A stretch of DNA of 64,000 bases. Origin: Rosa chinensis. Taxonomy: Eukaryota > Streptophyta > Magnoliopsida > Rosales > Rosaceae. The DNA is taken from NCBI RefSeq assembly GCF_002994745.2, contig NC_037091.1, positions 5,790,001-5,854,000 of the forward strand, written 5' to 3'. Each line of letters begins with the position of its first letter. The stretch's first letter is position 1. The notes below the pieces were generated by a model. That model had not been told where the DNA came from. It did no database searches and saw nothing but the letters and a program-made list of their open reading frames with translations. Position numbers and translations under genes: made by a program. Positions 1-10,866 of this stretch are shown one piece after another.

Positions 1-114
1 TTCAATTGTAATTATACATATAGTAATTATCCAAATAACATCATTATCCACAATTTTAATATAAAGCGAAAATACACATCAAAAGACCAACAAGACAATA
101 GATATGAATATAAT

Positions 115-296
115 CAGATTTGCTCATCTAAGGGACAATTTTAAGGGACTGTGAGGGACAAATGCATCTCAACCACATGTATTAAATATAAAAGCAGAAA
201 TTTTAACAACTTAAAACTGTGCATTTATTTTCAGCCATCAGATTCACTTGTCACTCACGGTCCTTTAAAAATTGTCCCTTAGGTGAGCAGACCTTT
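115..296. mobile_element. Fold-back MITE with 9-bp target duplication
   Basis: The first ~45 bases (TTTGCTCATCTAAGGGACAA...) reappear inverted at 245-290. The element is flanked by a perfect 9-bp direct repeat GAATATAAT at 106-114 and 297-305. A 9-bp duplication with long inverted ends fits a Mutator-type MITE. It has no coding capacity. The exact ends are uncertain by a few bases because the outermost bases of the two arms differ. Confidence 0.7.
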
Positions 297-305
297 GAAT
301 ATAAT

Positions 306-993
306 ATAACTTATTCTATAATTTAAAGCTAGAAGAAATATAAAAAAAATAAGTAAATGAAATCAACTACAATTAAAATTAAGTTACAACTCAAAGAAAC
401 TAAAAATAGCAATGGAAAATTAATTACATATGAGAATTAAAGTGTAATTAGAGTAACAAATATAATTTTTTATAATACAAATATAATTTTTACTAATAAT
501 TTTATATCGGTTAAGTTCAATTATTTTTTGGTTTATTATAAGCATTAATCGAAAACCGCACCACATGTATCGGTTCGGTTTCAGTTAATTTTGTCAGTTC
601 AGTGCGGTTTGGTGCGATTAGTTAGTTTTCAGTTCCAAAACGTGCACATTGTCTTGAATTCAGGTGCGGTGGTTGGTCGAGGTGCTACAATGTTTGATCG
701 GCTTGAGTCGTAGCTGATAGTGGGGGCAGTTTTGAACTTAAAGGCAACAGTGTCATTCTTCAGTTGCAGCAGCCTTTGTGAGGGTTTTGTTCTTTGTCGG
801 TGATGGTGTGGAGGTGTCTTGCTCGAGGTAAGGCGATGTACGAGTGGTGTATCCAGATGCTGGAGACTAGAAGCATATAGTGATTTAAGGTGGAGAAATG
901 AAGGTAGGGAGGCTTTGGGTTTATGGGACTTACCCTTTTCAACCCTAGTTCCCTTAGTCCAGCCCAATTTACATAGTAAGGGGAGTGGTTATT
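306..993. other. Gene-free AT-rich stretch
   Basis: AT-rich sequence followed at 540-640 by short GC-richer repeats of the type CGGTTCGGTTT/TGCGGTTTGG, which look like TE remnant. Short open frames at 629-1079 overlap on both strands and show no domain. No gene is supported. Confidence 0.5.
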
Positions 994-1476
994 GGGTAAA
1001 AGTTAGAAATAGTCCCTGTGATTTGGGGTATCTCAATATTAACCTTGTAGTTTCAAAATGTTTAATTCTACCCTTGTGATTTACGAAATTGATCAAAGTT
1101 GGTCCAAAATCAAATTTTGACAAAAACTTTGCCATGTTTAAGGATAAGTTTGTCACCTCAATAAAAAAATAAAACGAAAAAAAATAAATTAGAAATTTTA
1201 AAGGAAATGAAATTAAAAATAAATAAAAACCAGAATTCCACAATCTCCTATTTTTTTAGTTTCATTTTTCAAATACTATTTAATTTAATTTCTTTTACTA
1301 TTTTAAACTGAAATGATGAATTTATCCTTGCACATGAGGGGTTTTTGTCAAAAGTAGTATTTGGACCGATATCAATTAGTTTCGCAAACCACAGGAGTAA
1401 AATTAAATATTTTTAAACCATAAGATTAATTTTGAGCATCAATTCAAACCACAAAGACTATTTATAACTTTTACCC
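994..1476. mobile_element. Diverged TIR element (MITE)
   Basis: Left end GGGTAAAAGTTAGAAATAGT and right end, read inverted, GGGTAAAAGTTATAAATAGT begin arms of roughly 130 bp that stay alignable through TTTAATT...CTTGTGRTTT...GGTCCAAAT. The arms are clearly diverged, so the copy is old. No convincing target duplication was seen and there is no coding capacity. Confidence 0.6.
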
Positions 1477-1711
1477 TTAGGTTTTCGGCTTTTGGCCTAT
1501 AGTCTTAAATTCTTTTCTTTGGTTTTTTCCTTTTGTTGATGTTGTTTTTTTTTTTTTTTTTTTTTTTGGTATACCTTGGACTTTTTTAGAGTACATGTGT
1601 GGCAGGGTTCAGTCCAGTGGCCAATATGAAAGTACACAAATTTCAGTCTTAGGCGTATGTACAAGTTTAACTCATTAGATCATATAGCTTCAACTAATTA
1701 GTAATCATTTT

Positions 1712-2840
1712 TTTAAAAAATAAAAGGCTGGTGCGGTTGCCTTCAAGCCTTGATTAATAAAACTGTCAAATACGAGGGGGGACATTGAGTCTAAACCCCT
1801 GATTACAATAAGCATTAGAGTATGTCCCAAAATGATATCAGGAATCTCTACAAAGTACATGTATTCTAACAAACATCAACTACCAAAGAGTGCTCTACTG
1901 GCTTCTCTATTTGCTTCAATATAGGCGGTGACATAACGGAAAGATAACTCGATATGTAACCCGATTACAACATAGCATAATTATCAATTGCACAGCTTTC
2001 CTATTATGCTGCCGCCGGAAGATAAATCCGACGATACTTAGTTTCACCCTGCCACTAGGAGGCTAGCAAGGAACTTGCCGCCTACCTAGAGCAGACATGT
2101 TACTGCAACTAGGAGATTGCGACCATTTGCCAATGCAAGGAACTCGTCACCTACCTAGAGTAGACAAGGCACACAAGATGCATAGACTTGCACAAATCCC
2201 ATCGTGTCCTACCGTACCTTAGTAAAGACTTATTAACAACAAAACAACAGCTAAAAAGAAACAACTAAAACATAAACCGCTAAAAACAAGAGGCCACCAG
2301 CAAGGGCCCAAAGCCATAGGCCCTGCCCAACCACCATGCTTCCCAGCAATGAACTCCAATGTTGTCTGCAGCATATCCTGCCGCCCACTAACTTCCACAT
2401 CACCGCGCTGCCGCGCCGCATCAATACGCGGCCGCACTGCATTGCCCCGCAGCAGACGGCCCTTAATCCCAGCAGACTTCTGTGGCCGAAACACAAAGCG
2501 AAACAGATCCCTTTCGGGATTGTCTCCGCCATGAGATCACGGCTTCAGCTTTTGCCAAGATCTCAGGTGTACCGGTGACACCAAAACCCGCCATCGACCA
2601 GTAGCACCCCAGCGCTGCATCTCCTCTGCGCTCACACACAATCCGAGGAGATCAGGTCGAAATCAATTTGCCGAACCCGGAATCAACCGCCCATTCACCA
2701 TCCCTGGACCACGTCTCTGCCATGGAGCCCCACCAGTGTGCAAAGCACCCTCATCAACCTGTCCAACGACAACTCCCCAATGGCGCGCCGCGGGACAGAA
2801 GTTGGTTTTCTTTGTCGTCTGCAAACGACTCTCTAGGATG
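1712..2840 (-). mobile_element. Probable non-LTR retroposon flanked by a 14-bp TSD
   Basis: The same 14 bases, TTAGTAATCATTTT, stand at 1698-1711 and 2841-2854, as expected for target-primed reverse transcription. The left edge is T/A-rich, which would be the tail of a minus-strand insertion. Minus-strand frames inside (2219-2532) are GC-rich and Trp/Gly/Cys-rich with no domain I recognise. The element type is inferred from the duplication length. Orientation is tentative because the tail is not a clean poly(A). Confidence 0.5.
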
Positions 2841-2855
2841 TTAGTAATCATTTTA

Positions 2856-3685
2856 ATTAAGTGTGGGATTTGTCTCTCGATTAGGCAGAAAAGGCAAAAG
2901 TAGTGTTTAATGTGCTTCGGGGATTTAGAATCTAATGTATTGTAACATCCTGACGGTGTCGTGAAGTCATGAAAATATTAATGAATATTCCTTCCTCTAA
3001 AAAAAAAAATAGTGATAAACATTCCTTATAACATTTTCGCTTGGTAGTTTCTAGTCTTCTTTCCTACATTTTCATTGTTCAATATCCTGCTGCTCGTTGT
3101 AGGCTTGGTTTTTCAGTTTCACCTCTATAGGCGAAGTTGGTGCAAATATTTTGCCATACGGATTGCAAGGTTTGGGAACCATCCGAGCCATCCTTCCATG
3201 GTTTGAAATCAAAAATATCAGCGATTTCAGGACTGTGTACGTTGTTAAACCACTCTCTGACCTCAGATCAATAGAGGGCATGGGGATACATCATCCGTTA
3301 CCAAAATTCATTGGGTTCTCATGTCACTATTTCAATATCGTTCTGAAACAACTACTTAACCAGGGAATTCAGAAATTGTAGCATTGATTAGCTAGCAAGT
3401 AGAGATCATAATACTAAACATTCTCAAACAAGACCACTATAGATGACCTGCCAATATCTTTGTTCCGTACTATACTACCAATAAGAAGAATTCGACATAA
3501 ATATGATGAACACATTTGATGTATGGAGTAATCAGCAATACGGTAAATTAACTTCATATAGAGAACCAACATCAAAAGTCACAACATAGGCAAAAATTAA
3601 GAGAAACGAACAAGAATTTGATCACCATCAGTCTTGTGAAAATAACACAATAACACAAACTAGTAGACTGCTGCAGGAAGAGATC
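2856..3685. other. RPS15 downstream region with a retroposon-like A tail
   Basis: The sequence ending in CTTCCTCT followed by an A run (2999-3009) has the look of a plus-strand LINE or SINE 3' tail. A near copy of this tail occurs at 11380-11413. Frames at 3072-3381 have no recognised domain. The last ~60 bases before 3686 would be RPS15 3' UTR. Confidence 0.35.
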
Positions 3686-5177
3686 TCACTTCAGAGGAAT
3701 GAACCTTGAAGAGTGGGTGGCACCAATACCAGGTCTACCGTGCTTGACGGGCTTGTATGAAATTGAGAACTCAGCAAGGTAGTGACTGATCATCTCGGGC
3801 TTGATTTCAACCTGATTGAAGGTCTTTCCATTGTACACACCAATAACGCTTCCTATCATTTCCGGTACTATAATCATGTTACGCAGATGGGTACGAACTG
3901 GCTCTGGCTTCTCACCAGGTGGAGCCTCCCTTTTCTGTTTCAAAATCAACATGAGAAGTCTTGTTTAGAAAACAAAAATTTGAACCTTATACCCATAGGC
4001 AATAAAAATCAAGAGAAACACATTTTACGCACCCACAAAAGTTCCCCAACATTGATTCTTTGAAATATTTAGAGAATTCATATGAAATATTTATTTAAAC
4101 AAACAGAATTCCTCTTCATACAAGTGGACAAAAGTAGAGATGATTGTAAATATCACCCAACTTAAGTGAGAAGTTCAGAACAATGAATTACTGGGAGTGT
4201 TCATAATATGCATTGTCAAATCAAATTCTGTTACTACACTGCCTACATATACAAATCACTCTACATTAATCACCCAGTTCATACCAAATCTCAGTAAACA
4301 TTCATTCAACCAACCTCTGATGCATAATAACACCCAAGCCAACAGCAAAAAACAACTAAAAAGAGGAAACCACATCTAGCTGAAGATGAACCAGTTCCCA
4401 CAAATAACTAGTCTCCAAGTTTGGGGCTTGTTCGTGGACCATGTAATTTTTTGATTTTCAGTACTTGAAATCAGAAGTAAACATATCAGAGAAAGGAAAA
4501 AGACTGAATTGAGAATGGCGAGAGCAAAAAGATAATGTACACAACTACAAATACAAAAACGTGACAATGATAACTAATCTTCAACTACTTTCAGTAATGA
4601 GCTTTCATTTTTACAAAAACATATAAACTGAAACAAAACACGCATTCACTACAAGCCAATTCTAACACGGTAAACATCATAGAAACTGGTCAATGAATCA
4701 AAATTTTCAATACTTTTGAACGTTCACTTACAACATGAATTCGATAAATCATATCAAACTGACACATTTCATTCACCATAACAAATCATAACCCAATAAC
4801 AACACCATATTCTACAAAAACGTGAGCCAACAGTCTCAGTAAAACTTACGGCTTTGCGAAGCTTCTTGATCAAAGCCATGGGCTTGCGCTTCAGACCCCT
4901 CTGGAACCTATCAAATCCAAACCAACCAAATCAGACCCAATTCCCAAAACCACAAATAACACTGAAAAATGAGATCTTTAGGGAGCCATAGAAACACAGT
5001 ACCTTCTGCGAGCTCGAGCAGGGAAGAGCTTGACGAGTTCGTCAGTGGACATGTCGAGGAGAGCATCGAGATCGACGCCTCTGAAGCTGAACTTCTTGAA
5101 CGTTCTCTTCTTCGGGACTCCGGCTGCCGCCACATCGGTCTCAACGTCCGCCTGAAACACACACACACAGAGTTCAG

Positions 5178-5228
<51 letters not shown>

Positions 5229-5252
5229 GAGTTGAGATTGGGTACTCACCAT
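3686..5252 (-). CDS. RPS15: 40S ribosomal protein S15 (uS19)
   Basis: Component of the small cytosolic ribosomal subunit head near the decoding site. Coding exons on the minus strand: 5250-5252 (ATG only), 5003-5151, 4850-4907 and 3686-3934. All junctions are GT-AG and in phase, giving 152 aa, the usual plant length. The N-terminus starts [19 protein letters not shown], followed by a basic [15 protein letters not shown] block. The conserved C-terminal half contains [35 protein letters not shown] and the [17 protein letters not shown] tail. Exon 1 holds nothing but the start codon, followed at once by GTGAGT, so the ORF that reads through intron 1 is not the protein. Intron 1 is only 98 nt. 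All family-specific blocks are intact, so this is a functional copy and not a processed pseudogene. Confidence 0.97.
5181..5225. repeat. (GA)n microsatellite in RPS15 intron 1
   Basis: About 22 GA units on the plus strand, so (CT)n in the transcript, fill nearly half of the 98-nt first intron. A short (AC)n run lies at 5157-5168 near the acceptor. The CT tract probably acts as polypyrimidine sequence for the acceptor at 5152-5154 and is likely length-polymorphic. Confidence 0.95.
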
Positions 5253-5311
5253 GATTGGGAGAGTTCGGAGGCGCAGAGCAGGGAAGGCAAGAGCTTGAGG
5301 ATTGGGGCCGC

Positions 5312-5424
5312 TTAGGGTTTCGGACGAGGTGAAGAAGTTTCAAGGTGACTTTATACTTGGTCGATTTTGGGAGGTGGTGATTACCCTAGACTGGTTGGGC
5401 TCACTCTGGGCCAAGAATTGGGCT
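5312..5424 (-). promoter_or_regulatory. RPS15 promoter: telo-box plus three site II elements
   Basis: A telo-box, AAACCCTAA on the minus strand, lies at 5312-5320, about 60 bp upstream of the start codon. Three site II motifs (TGGGCY on the plus strand) lie close together at 5396-5401, 5407-5412 and 5419-5424. Telo-box plus site II is the known TCP-dependent promoter signature of plant ribosomal protein genes in dividing cells. No TATA box is obvious, which is also usual for this class. Confidence 0.8.
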
Positions 5425-5429
5425 TCATG

Positions 5430-6600
5430 TTTGAAGTATACTCTTGTTGAGTCCAAAAACTTCTTCGGCTTATTTATTTGGTTCCTGACCACTGTCTAAC
5501 TAGCGCCTAACGATTTTGAGAACATTGGTAACTTCTTTAATTTGTCCTAAAATTGAAAAGTAATAGCCTTACGTATGCGCAATCACAGGTTATTTATAGT
5601 CCACATGACCAAAATTGCACTACATGAACCAAAAGCACAAGTGTCTTAGGTCTTGTAAGTTTGAATTTTGGAAATCTTTATCCGAAGTTTATTAGTGCTT
5701 TTGTCTCTCCAAATTATTACATGGTTGGACCAGTGTACACTTGCAATGCCTTCAATCATCACTATTCGAGGAATTGTTTCAATGGATGTGACAACCCTAT
5801 GGTCAAGTCACTGTGCAAATTGAGGGTAGGGGGTCATTTTTTTGTTACGTTCACCAACACCTTTGACATCGAGCATGTGAAATGAAGCTGCCCTAAGAGT
5901 TTGAATAGGGTGCTGGTCATTGTGAACGTTACGACGGTTTCTCTCACATCAAAAACATCCCACTAAACGCAGTTTTTGGATTCATATCATTGGTATCTTG
6001 GCAGCTTATATAAGTAATATAACTGCTCTCACTATCCACCAGATCGGCAAAACCTTTTTCTGTGTCCTCGATCTAAATCCAAAGGGTTGTGTTATGGGAT
6101 TGTGAGGGTGAGCATCGAACTTACCCTAGATGACCAAGTTCGCCTTGGAACTTTGGAAGGCGTTTTCGCTTGTCACCAATGGAGAATATGGCTTTAACCT
6201 TCGAGTAGTAGGAGATTAGTGAGAGTGCCCAGTCCGAGTCTGCCCGATAGTTGGTGGATCCTAGTCTGGATCTTTAGTCCTGGTCTTGATCCTTAGGGCT
6301 AAAGTGCCTTGGGTCTTGACCTCAGCCACATTTGATTACCTTGGGATTTTTTGAGTGTTTGGTTGAGGAAAATGGTTTGCATGTGGTCATTAGGACCTTA
6401 CCAATTAGGGATTACATCAGATGCTTAAAGCCATTGTGCTCGACTGGTGTGCCCCGGACTCGTGAAGGTGATGAAGAGCAGGGTGGTAAGCGCACTCGCG
6501 GCTCTCTGGATTTGGCACATGTAGTGTTACAGCCTGAAGAATTCGGTATAACCTTGGATCGATGTTTCATGTTCAAAATCTGTCCCAAATTGAGTCGATG
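5430..6600. other. Gene-free interval between RPS15 and the SINE
   Basis: Frames at 5661-5885 and 6332-6682 lack recognisable domains and are broken. Phrases rich in G/T and stops suggest decayed retroelement sequence, but no family could be assigned. Confidence 0.4.
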
Positions 6601-6604
6601 TAAC

Positions 6605-6712
6605 TATTTTTTTCTTTCTTGTTCAATCAAATTGAGGGAGGATTTGAACCTAAAACATCTATCAATATTTTATTGGAGATAAATGTCTTATCAACGAGAC
6701 CACATGTTAGTC
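6605..6712 (-). mobile_element. tRNA-derived SINE, minus strand
   Basis: On the minus strand a box A-like TGGTCTCGTTGATAAGAC (6685-6702) is followed ~35 nt later by a box B-like GGTTCAAATCC (6640-6650). This is the layout of an internal RNA polymerase III promoter. There is no clover-leaf that would make a real tRNA, and an A/T-rich tail follows box B. A shorter copy of the box A part repeats at 6728-6745. Call rests on the two boxes and their spacing. Confidence 0.5.
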
Positions 6713-6745
6713 GGCTATAACAAAAATGTCTTAATCAAGAGACCA

Positions 6746-7052
6746 CATCCTAGTTGGAGATAACAATAACTACTTAAATTTCGATTTATGTTGATAATGT
6801 TTTGCACTTGGATCTAGAAAAATGATGTAGATATATCGAAAAAAAATTTTGCCGGTTAAAAAGTAGCAGTTAATATGTGGTTTTGTTGGTGATACCGGGT
6901 AAGTCTCTTTCTTTTGCTCTCTTCTATTCTTTACAAGTTTGGGCCACCATAATCCCTATGTCTATGCATGATTCCTTTTCTCATTGCACAAATCTCCAAT
7001 AATGAACGCACAAGGTTGAAATATGGACCAATTGGATTAATAAATAGTACTG
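6746..7052. other. 3' flank of the zeta-domain NTPase gene
   Basis: AT-rich sequence with no open frame of note; probably contains the 3' UTR and polyadenylation region of the neighbouring minus-strand gene. Confidence 0.4.
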
Positions 7053-10000
7053 TTAACTTAATTCGTCAGCAGTAATACTTGAAATTTCAATTCTTTGAAT
7101 ACAAGCCCTTAGCTTGCGCTGAATGCTTGGCCTTGCAGGGGACAAAACAGCTTCTTTCCAAACAGAACCAGGTTCCAGTATAAGGTCCGGGTTGTGCGTG
7201 TAAAGCTCGTAAATCGAATCGGCTTTAGAGTTCAAATTGCTCAAGTCTGTCAAGCATTTGATTTCTTTCGGATCCACTAGCAGGTTGTTATCTCCATTCT
7301 TCCATCCTATCAGCTGCATTTACACATAAATCATGTTAGTAAATACCACACTAAACAAGGTGCTTGATGAAATGTCTCAAAAATCCTAGGGTAGTATTTT
7401 GTATCACTAGTTTGTAAGTTGCTTCGAAAATGGATATTACCTTAGGAGGGCCAGCCATAGCATTAGTGCAGTAGAGCCTGGCATTATCGACAAGCTGGCA
7501 ATATCCAGTAAATGAACTAGCAAATCTCTGGTGGGATTGAATCTGTGAATTCACCCTCACTGCCCTATGAATCATTATAGCTCGCCTAATGCCTCTAATG
7601 ACAGCTAAATAAGCATCACAAACCACTCCAACCAACTCTATTCTGTACGGTTTTCTCTGGGGTTTCCCTGCTTTTTCTAACTTTTGATGCTCATCCTCTT
7701 CTTCTTCACTTACTTGTTCCCAATAATTTTCAGTGACGGTGCCATCATCAGCCACCTTGTATCCAACTCCCATCCGGTACCGGCAGTTGTGAACATTTCG
7801 GGCCATTGCTATTGTCTGATCGACAAACGGTGCCCATGATAGAGTGCCATCCATGATCACATCCCGTCCTTCGTTGAGTGCAGTCACTAGGAGGGACGAT
7901 GCAGCATCGGTGGATGATTGGTGCACCTACATTGATCAGAAAAGGGTCATTCATTTGATGCAATTACATAGCTTTTATAATGAACTTCTGCAATATTACC
8001 GAAAGGTAAACATTTACCGATGGCATAAAAGAACACTGCCACTTTATCTATTTTTTGACAAATGCTACTAATGGTTCCCTATTGAGTGTGGATGATTGTG
8101 GTTGTTGATCTGATGTGATTCTTACATTTCACCACCCACATCAACCAAGCATAAATGATTGTCAGTCGATGATTGATGCGTGTCTTAGCATTGAATGTCA
8201 CAACAATCGTTGGGTAAAGAATTTAATTCCCACTCACATGTAAACAATAGATGGAAAAAAATTGAATGAGAGAATTTACCAATTCAGCAGATTGGAGCAT
8301 GTCATGATGATGACCTTTCAGGCTTAACGCTCTGTAAAGAACATCCGTCTCCTTGAAAGCGTCTGCCTCTACAACCACCGCATTTTTCTTGGCTTCTGTC
8401 CAGAATGCCCTGCAGCCACACACATCATTCCCACTTAGTTAGCGCACTCTCATGAATCAACCACATTGATCAATACATGATATGATACGATCACCAAGTG
8501 TTCGATAAAATTACGTACTCTTTGAGAATGTCTTTGAGGACAGTGCTTTTGCCAGCTCCCATTCCACCACCCATGAGAAGGAGCACAGGGCTCCTCTCAC
8601 TATGTGCCAAAGGCTTCATTACTTCTGTGCATTTTGATGTGTTGCCAATTACTTTCATTTCCTCTACCAAAGTAGAGAACACCCTTATCACCTTTAGGTC
8701 CTTGCTTATCTTCTCAAATCTCTGTTTCCTGCATACCAAAACCAAATTTTAATCCCACAGATTCAGATACAGGCAGTAAGTACATACTAAATAGTCTCAG
8801 AGACAGTAATTCTTCAAATATAACCAACAGTAAACCAAGTCTAATACAAAGTTACAAACAACAAAATTTTTGGACTTTCTAAATAGTGCCTCACAAAATT
8901 GTATTATTGTGGGGACTGGGCCTTTGTTGTGCCTGTTCTCCATATTTTTCTGGCCATAAGGACCAGTCGTTCTCATGTGCAAGTAGTAAGGAAAACGTGG
9001 GTCACTTTGATTTTCTTTCTTTTGAATTATTATAACTTTTTCTTTTGACAACAACCCACAAATTAATAGTTTTTTATTTTTTGGAAGAAAAAGAAGAAAC
9101 TACAATTTTGTTGGACTTTGTTGCCAGCTCTCTAGTGCTTTCTCTTGGGGATCCTGGTTTGTCATTAGCCTGGGTCCTCCTTGCCGTTTCGGCTTTAATG
9201 AAATATCATTCAGACCAAAAAAAGAAATTGCGTACTATTTCATTATCACCAACAAAAGAAAGTACAATTTCATTAGTACTGGACGTAATTGTCTTACCTG
9301 GTAGCTGCTAGTACATAGTCTTTGAGCTTCGTTCTCCTCTCAGATTCCACATCAAAAACCTGCAATAATTGTAAATCAAAGATTTAGATGACAGAGGAAC
9401 AAACCTACTACGTACCCAGCTGCAAGTTTAATTTCTTGACCTTAGTTTTGTCTTCAAGCTCTACTTTAATATTCTCATTTCCCTTTTGGGAATAAACTTG
9501 TTGCGTATTAAACTTGAAATAATGAATTAATTATATAGTTAAACATTTGTTTAATTACCTGGCTAATCATATGAGAAGTTTGACTCCAATGAAACGCAAA
9601 ATAACTAAGGATGCATCGATCCAATTCTTCTGTAAACTCGATGTAGACAGACTCTGCTTCTTCTTCGGAAGCGAAATACTCGTAGATGCTGTCTTTACAC
9701 CCTTCGGAGTTTTTCAAGTAGTCATATGCCAACTTGCACATCTTGGGGCACTCATTTGCGTCCGAAAATCCTAGCTGCCTAGCTGCATATCCAAAATTCC
9801 AAAATGTGATAAGGAATTCTATCTTAACCTGCAAAAAATATCTGCGCATGAGAGACTTTCAACCGTTGATCTACACGGCTGAAACTCACTCACTCGCGCG
9901 CAAACTAATCTTTTAAAGGAGAGTTGTTCATACCAACATAGTCGGAGAATCTCTCGATGTTTCCAACACGGCCGGAGTCTGTCCTGTTGAGACTTGGAAA

Positions 10001-10241
10001 GATTTCATGTGGAGCTGTCAAGGCCGTCTTCGAGGCCTTTTTCTGGTGATAAGGGGTGGTGACCGCCGCTGCACCACTAACAAACGAGGCGGCCAGTAGG
10101 TGCTTGATGTACTTGATTGTCTCATGCCCACCATCTAAATTAACAACTCAGTTTCATCAGAAACTTGATTCACATGAGACAGAGAGAGAGAGAATCAGTA
10201 GGGTTTGGCTTACCATGGTGGTGGTGCTGCTGCTGCTGCAT
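7053..10241 (-). CDS. P-loop NTPase with zeta-toxin-type kinase domain
   Basis: Eight coding exons: 10214-10241, 9934-10134, 9559-9782, 9298-9359, 8519-8728, 8280-8409, 7441-7926, 7053-7313. Every junction is GT-AG and in phase; total 533 aa. The start is the ATG of a short Gln/His exon (MQQQQHHHHD...), preceded by a plausible TATA region. The N-terminal third (to about residue 170) is a plant-specific helical region with GNIERFSDYVARQLGFSDAN. The kinase-like core follows: Walker A GGGMGAGKST at roughly residues 220-230, then VVEADAFKE, an acidic motif in the place of the zeta catalytic Asp/Glu pair, and DVIMDGTLSW, the strand after it. Bacterial zeta proteins phosphorylate UDP-N-acetylglucosamine. 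The substrate of the plant family is not known to me, so no toxic role is claimed. The Walker A and the acidic motif are intact, which argues for an active nucleotide-binding enzyme. Confidence 0.9.
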
Positions 10242-10380
10242 CTTGTTAGTGGAAGACAGGGAGAGCAGAACAAGTGCTTTACTAATTTGGGTGAAAAAGC
10301 CTATTCCGTTCAGCTTAAAAAGGATGGGAGTTGGGGGGTACTGATTAATTGTGAAACTCCATTTATTCGATTTGACGGGT

Positions 10381-10400
10381 CCATTGGCTTTTATAAAAAG
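10381..10400 (-). promoter_or_regulatory. Candidate TATA region of the zeta-domain NTPase gene
   Basis: Minus strand reads TTTATAAAAG about 150 bp upstream of the predicted ATG, next to AGCCAATGG. The CCAAT lies downstream of the TATA-like block, which is the wrong order for a classical pair, so only the TATA-like part is proposed. Confidence 0.4.
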
Positions 10401-10584
10401 AGAACACGAGATAGACGTACGTATTCCATGACCAAATAATTCCACCCGCTCTGGAATCAACTTTCTAATCAAACGGCTCGGAATCGTCCATACTCGATCA
10501 GGTTAATGAGGGGACAGGGATTTGATCTTATACGGGGACAGATTCTATTTGTAGAAAAATTCTTGCTTACGTAAGGCGTACTAT

Positions 10585-10706
10585 ATCAGAATTTTTTTGC
10601 TTTATTTTGAAACTACCATTGCTTTTTAAAACTAACCGATCACACATCAGAATTTTTTTACTTTGTTTCAAAACTACTCTTGCTTTTTAAAACTAAAATA
10701 TCCTCC
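10585..10706. repeat. Tandem duplication, unit about 61 bp
   Basis: ATCAGAATTTTTTTGCTTTA...TTGCTTTTTAAAACTAA at 10585 is repeated with a few changes from 10646. No coding content. Confidence 0.75.
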
Positions 10707-10721
10707 TGCTGGGTACTAATT

Positions 10722-10753
10722 GGACAGCCGCACCACGTGCGGTGCGGCTGTCC
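10722..10753. repeat. 13-bp perfect inverted repeat around a G-box
   Basis: GGACAGCCGCACC (10722-10734) and its exact complement GGTGCGGCTGTCC (10741-10753) flank a 6-base centre; CACGTG (10734-10739) spans the left arm edge and centre. It lies about 480 bp upstream of the NTPase start codon. It is GC-rich in an AT-rich region and could be a regulatory palindrome or the end of a decayed TE. Confidence 0.8.
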
Positions 10754-10866
10754 CACGCAAGACTATCATCCATGTTCAGACGTGTTTGGATCAATTTAAG
10801 TGGCGGTGCGGCTGCCCCACGTAAGACTATCATCTGTGTTCGGACGTGTTTGGATCAATTTAAATC
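10739..10866. repeat. Tandem duplication, unit 64 bp
   Basis: GCGGTGCGGCTGTCCCACGC... (10739-10802) is followed directly by a second copy (10803-10866) with about eight changes. Both carry AAGACTATCATC and GACGTGTTTGGATCAATTTAA. The duplication shares its first bases with the palindrome at 10722-10753. Confidence 0.85.

Noticed and set aside
4969..5343. 70- to 121-aa frames over RPS15 exon 2
   Set aside because: Shadow frames, or read-through of intron 1 (Ser-Leu run from the GA repeat).
9598..9849. Starting NTPase exon 3 at 9828
   Set aside because: That acceptor brings a stop in the frame of exon 2; the acceptor at 9782 continues the conserved FSDYVARQLGFSD.
10170..10472. 100-aa minus ORF including the NTPase start
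   Set aside because: Only its internal MQQQQHHHHG start is used; the upstream residues would be promoter and leader.
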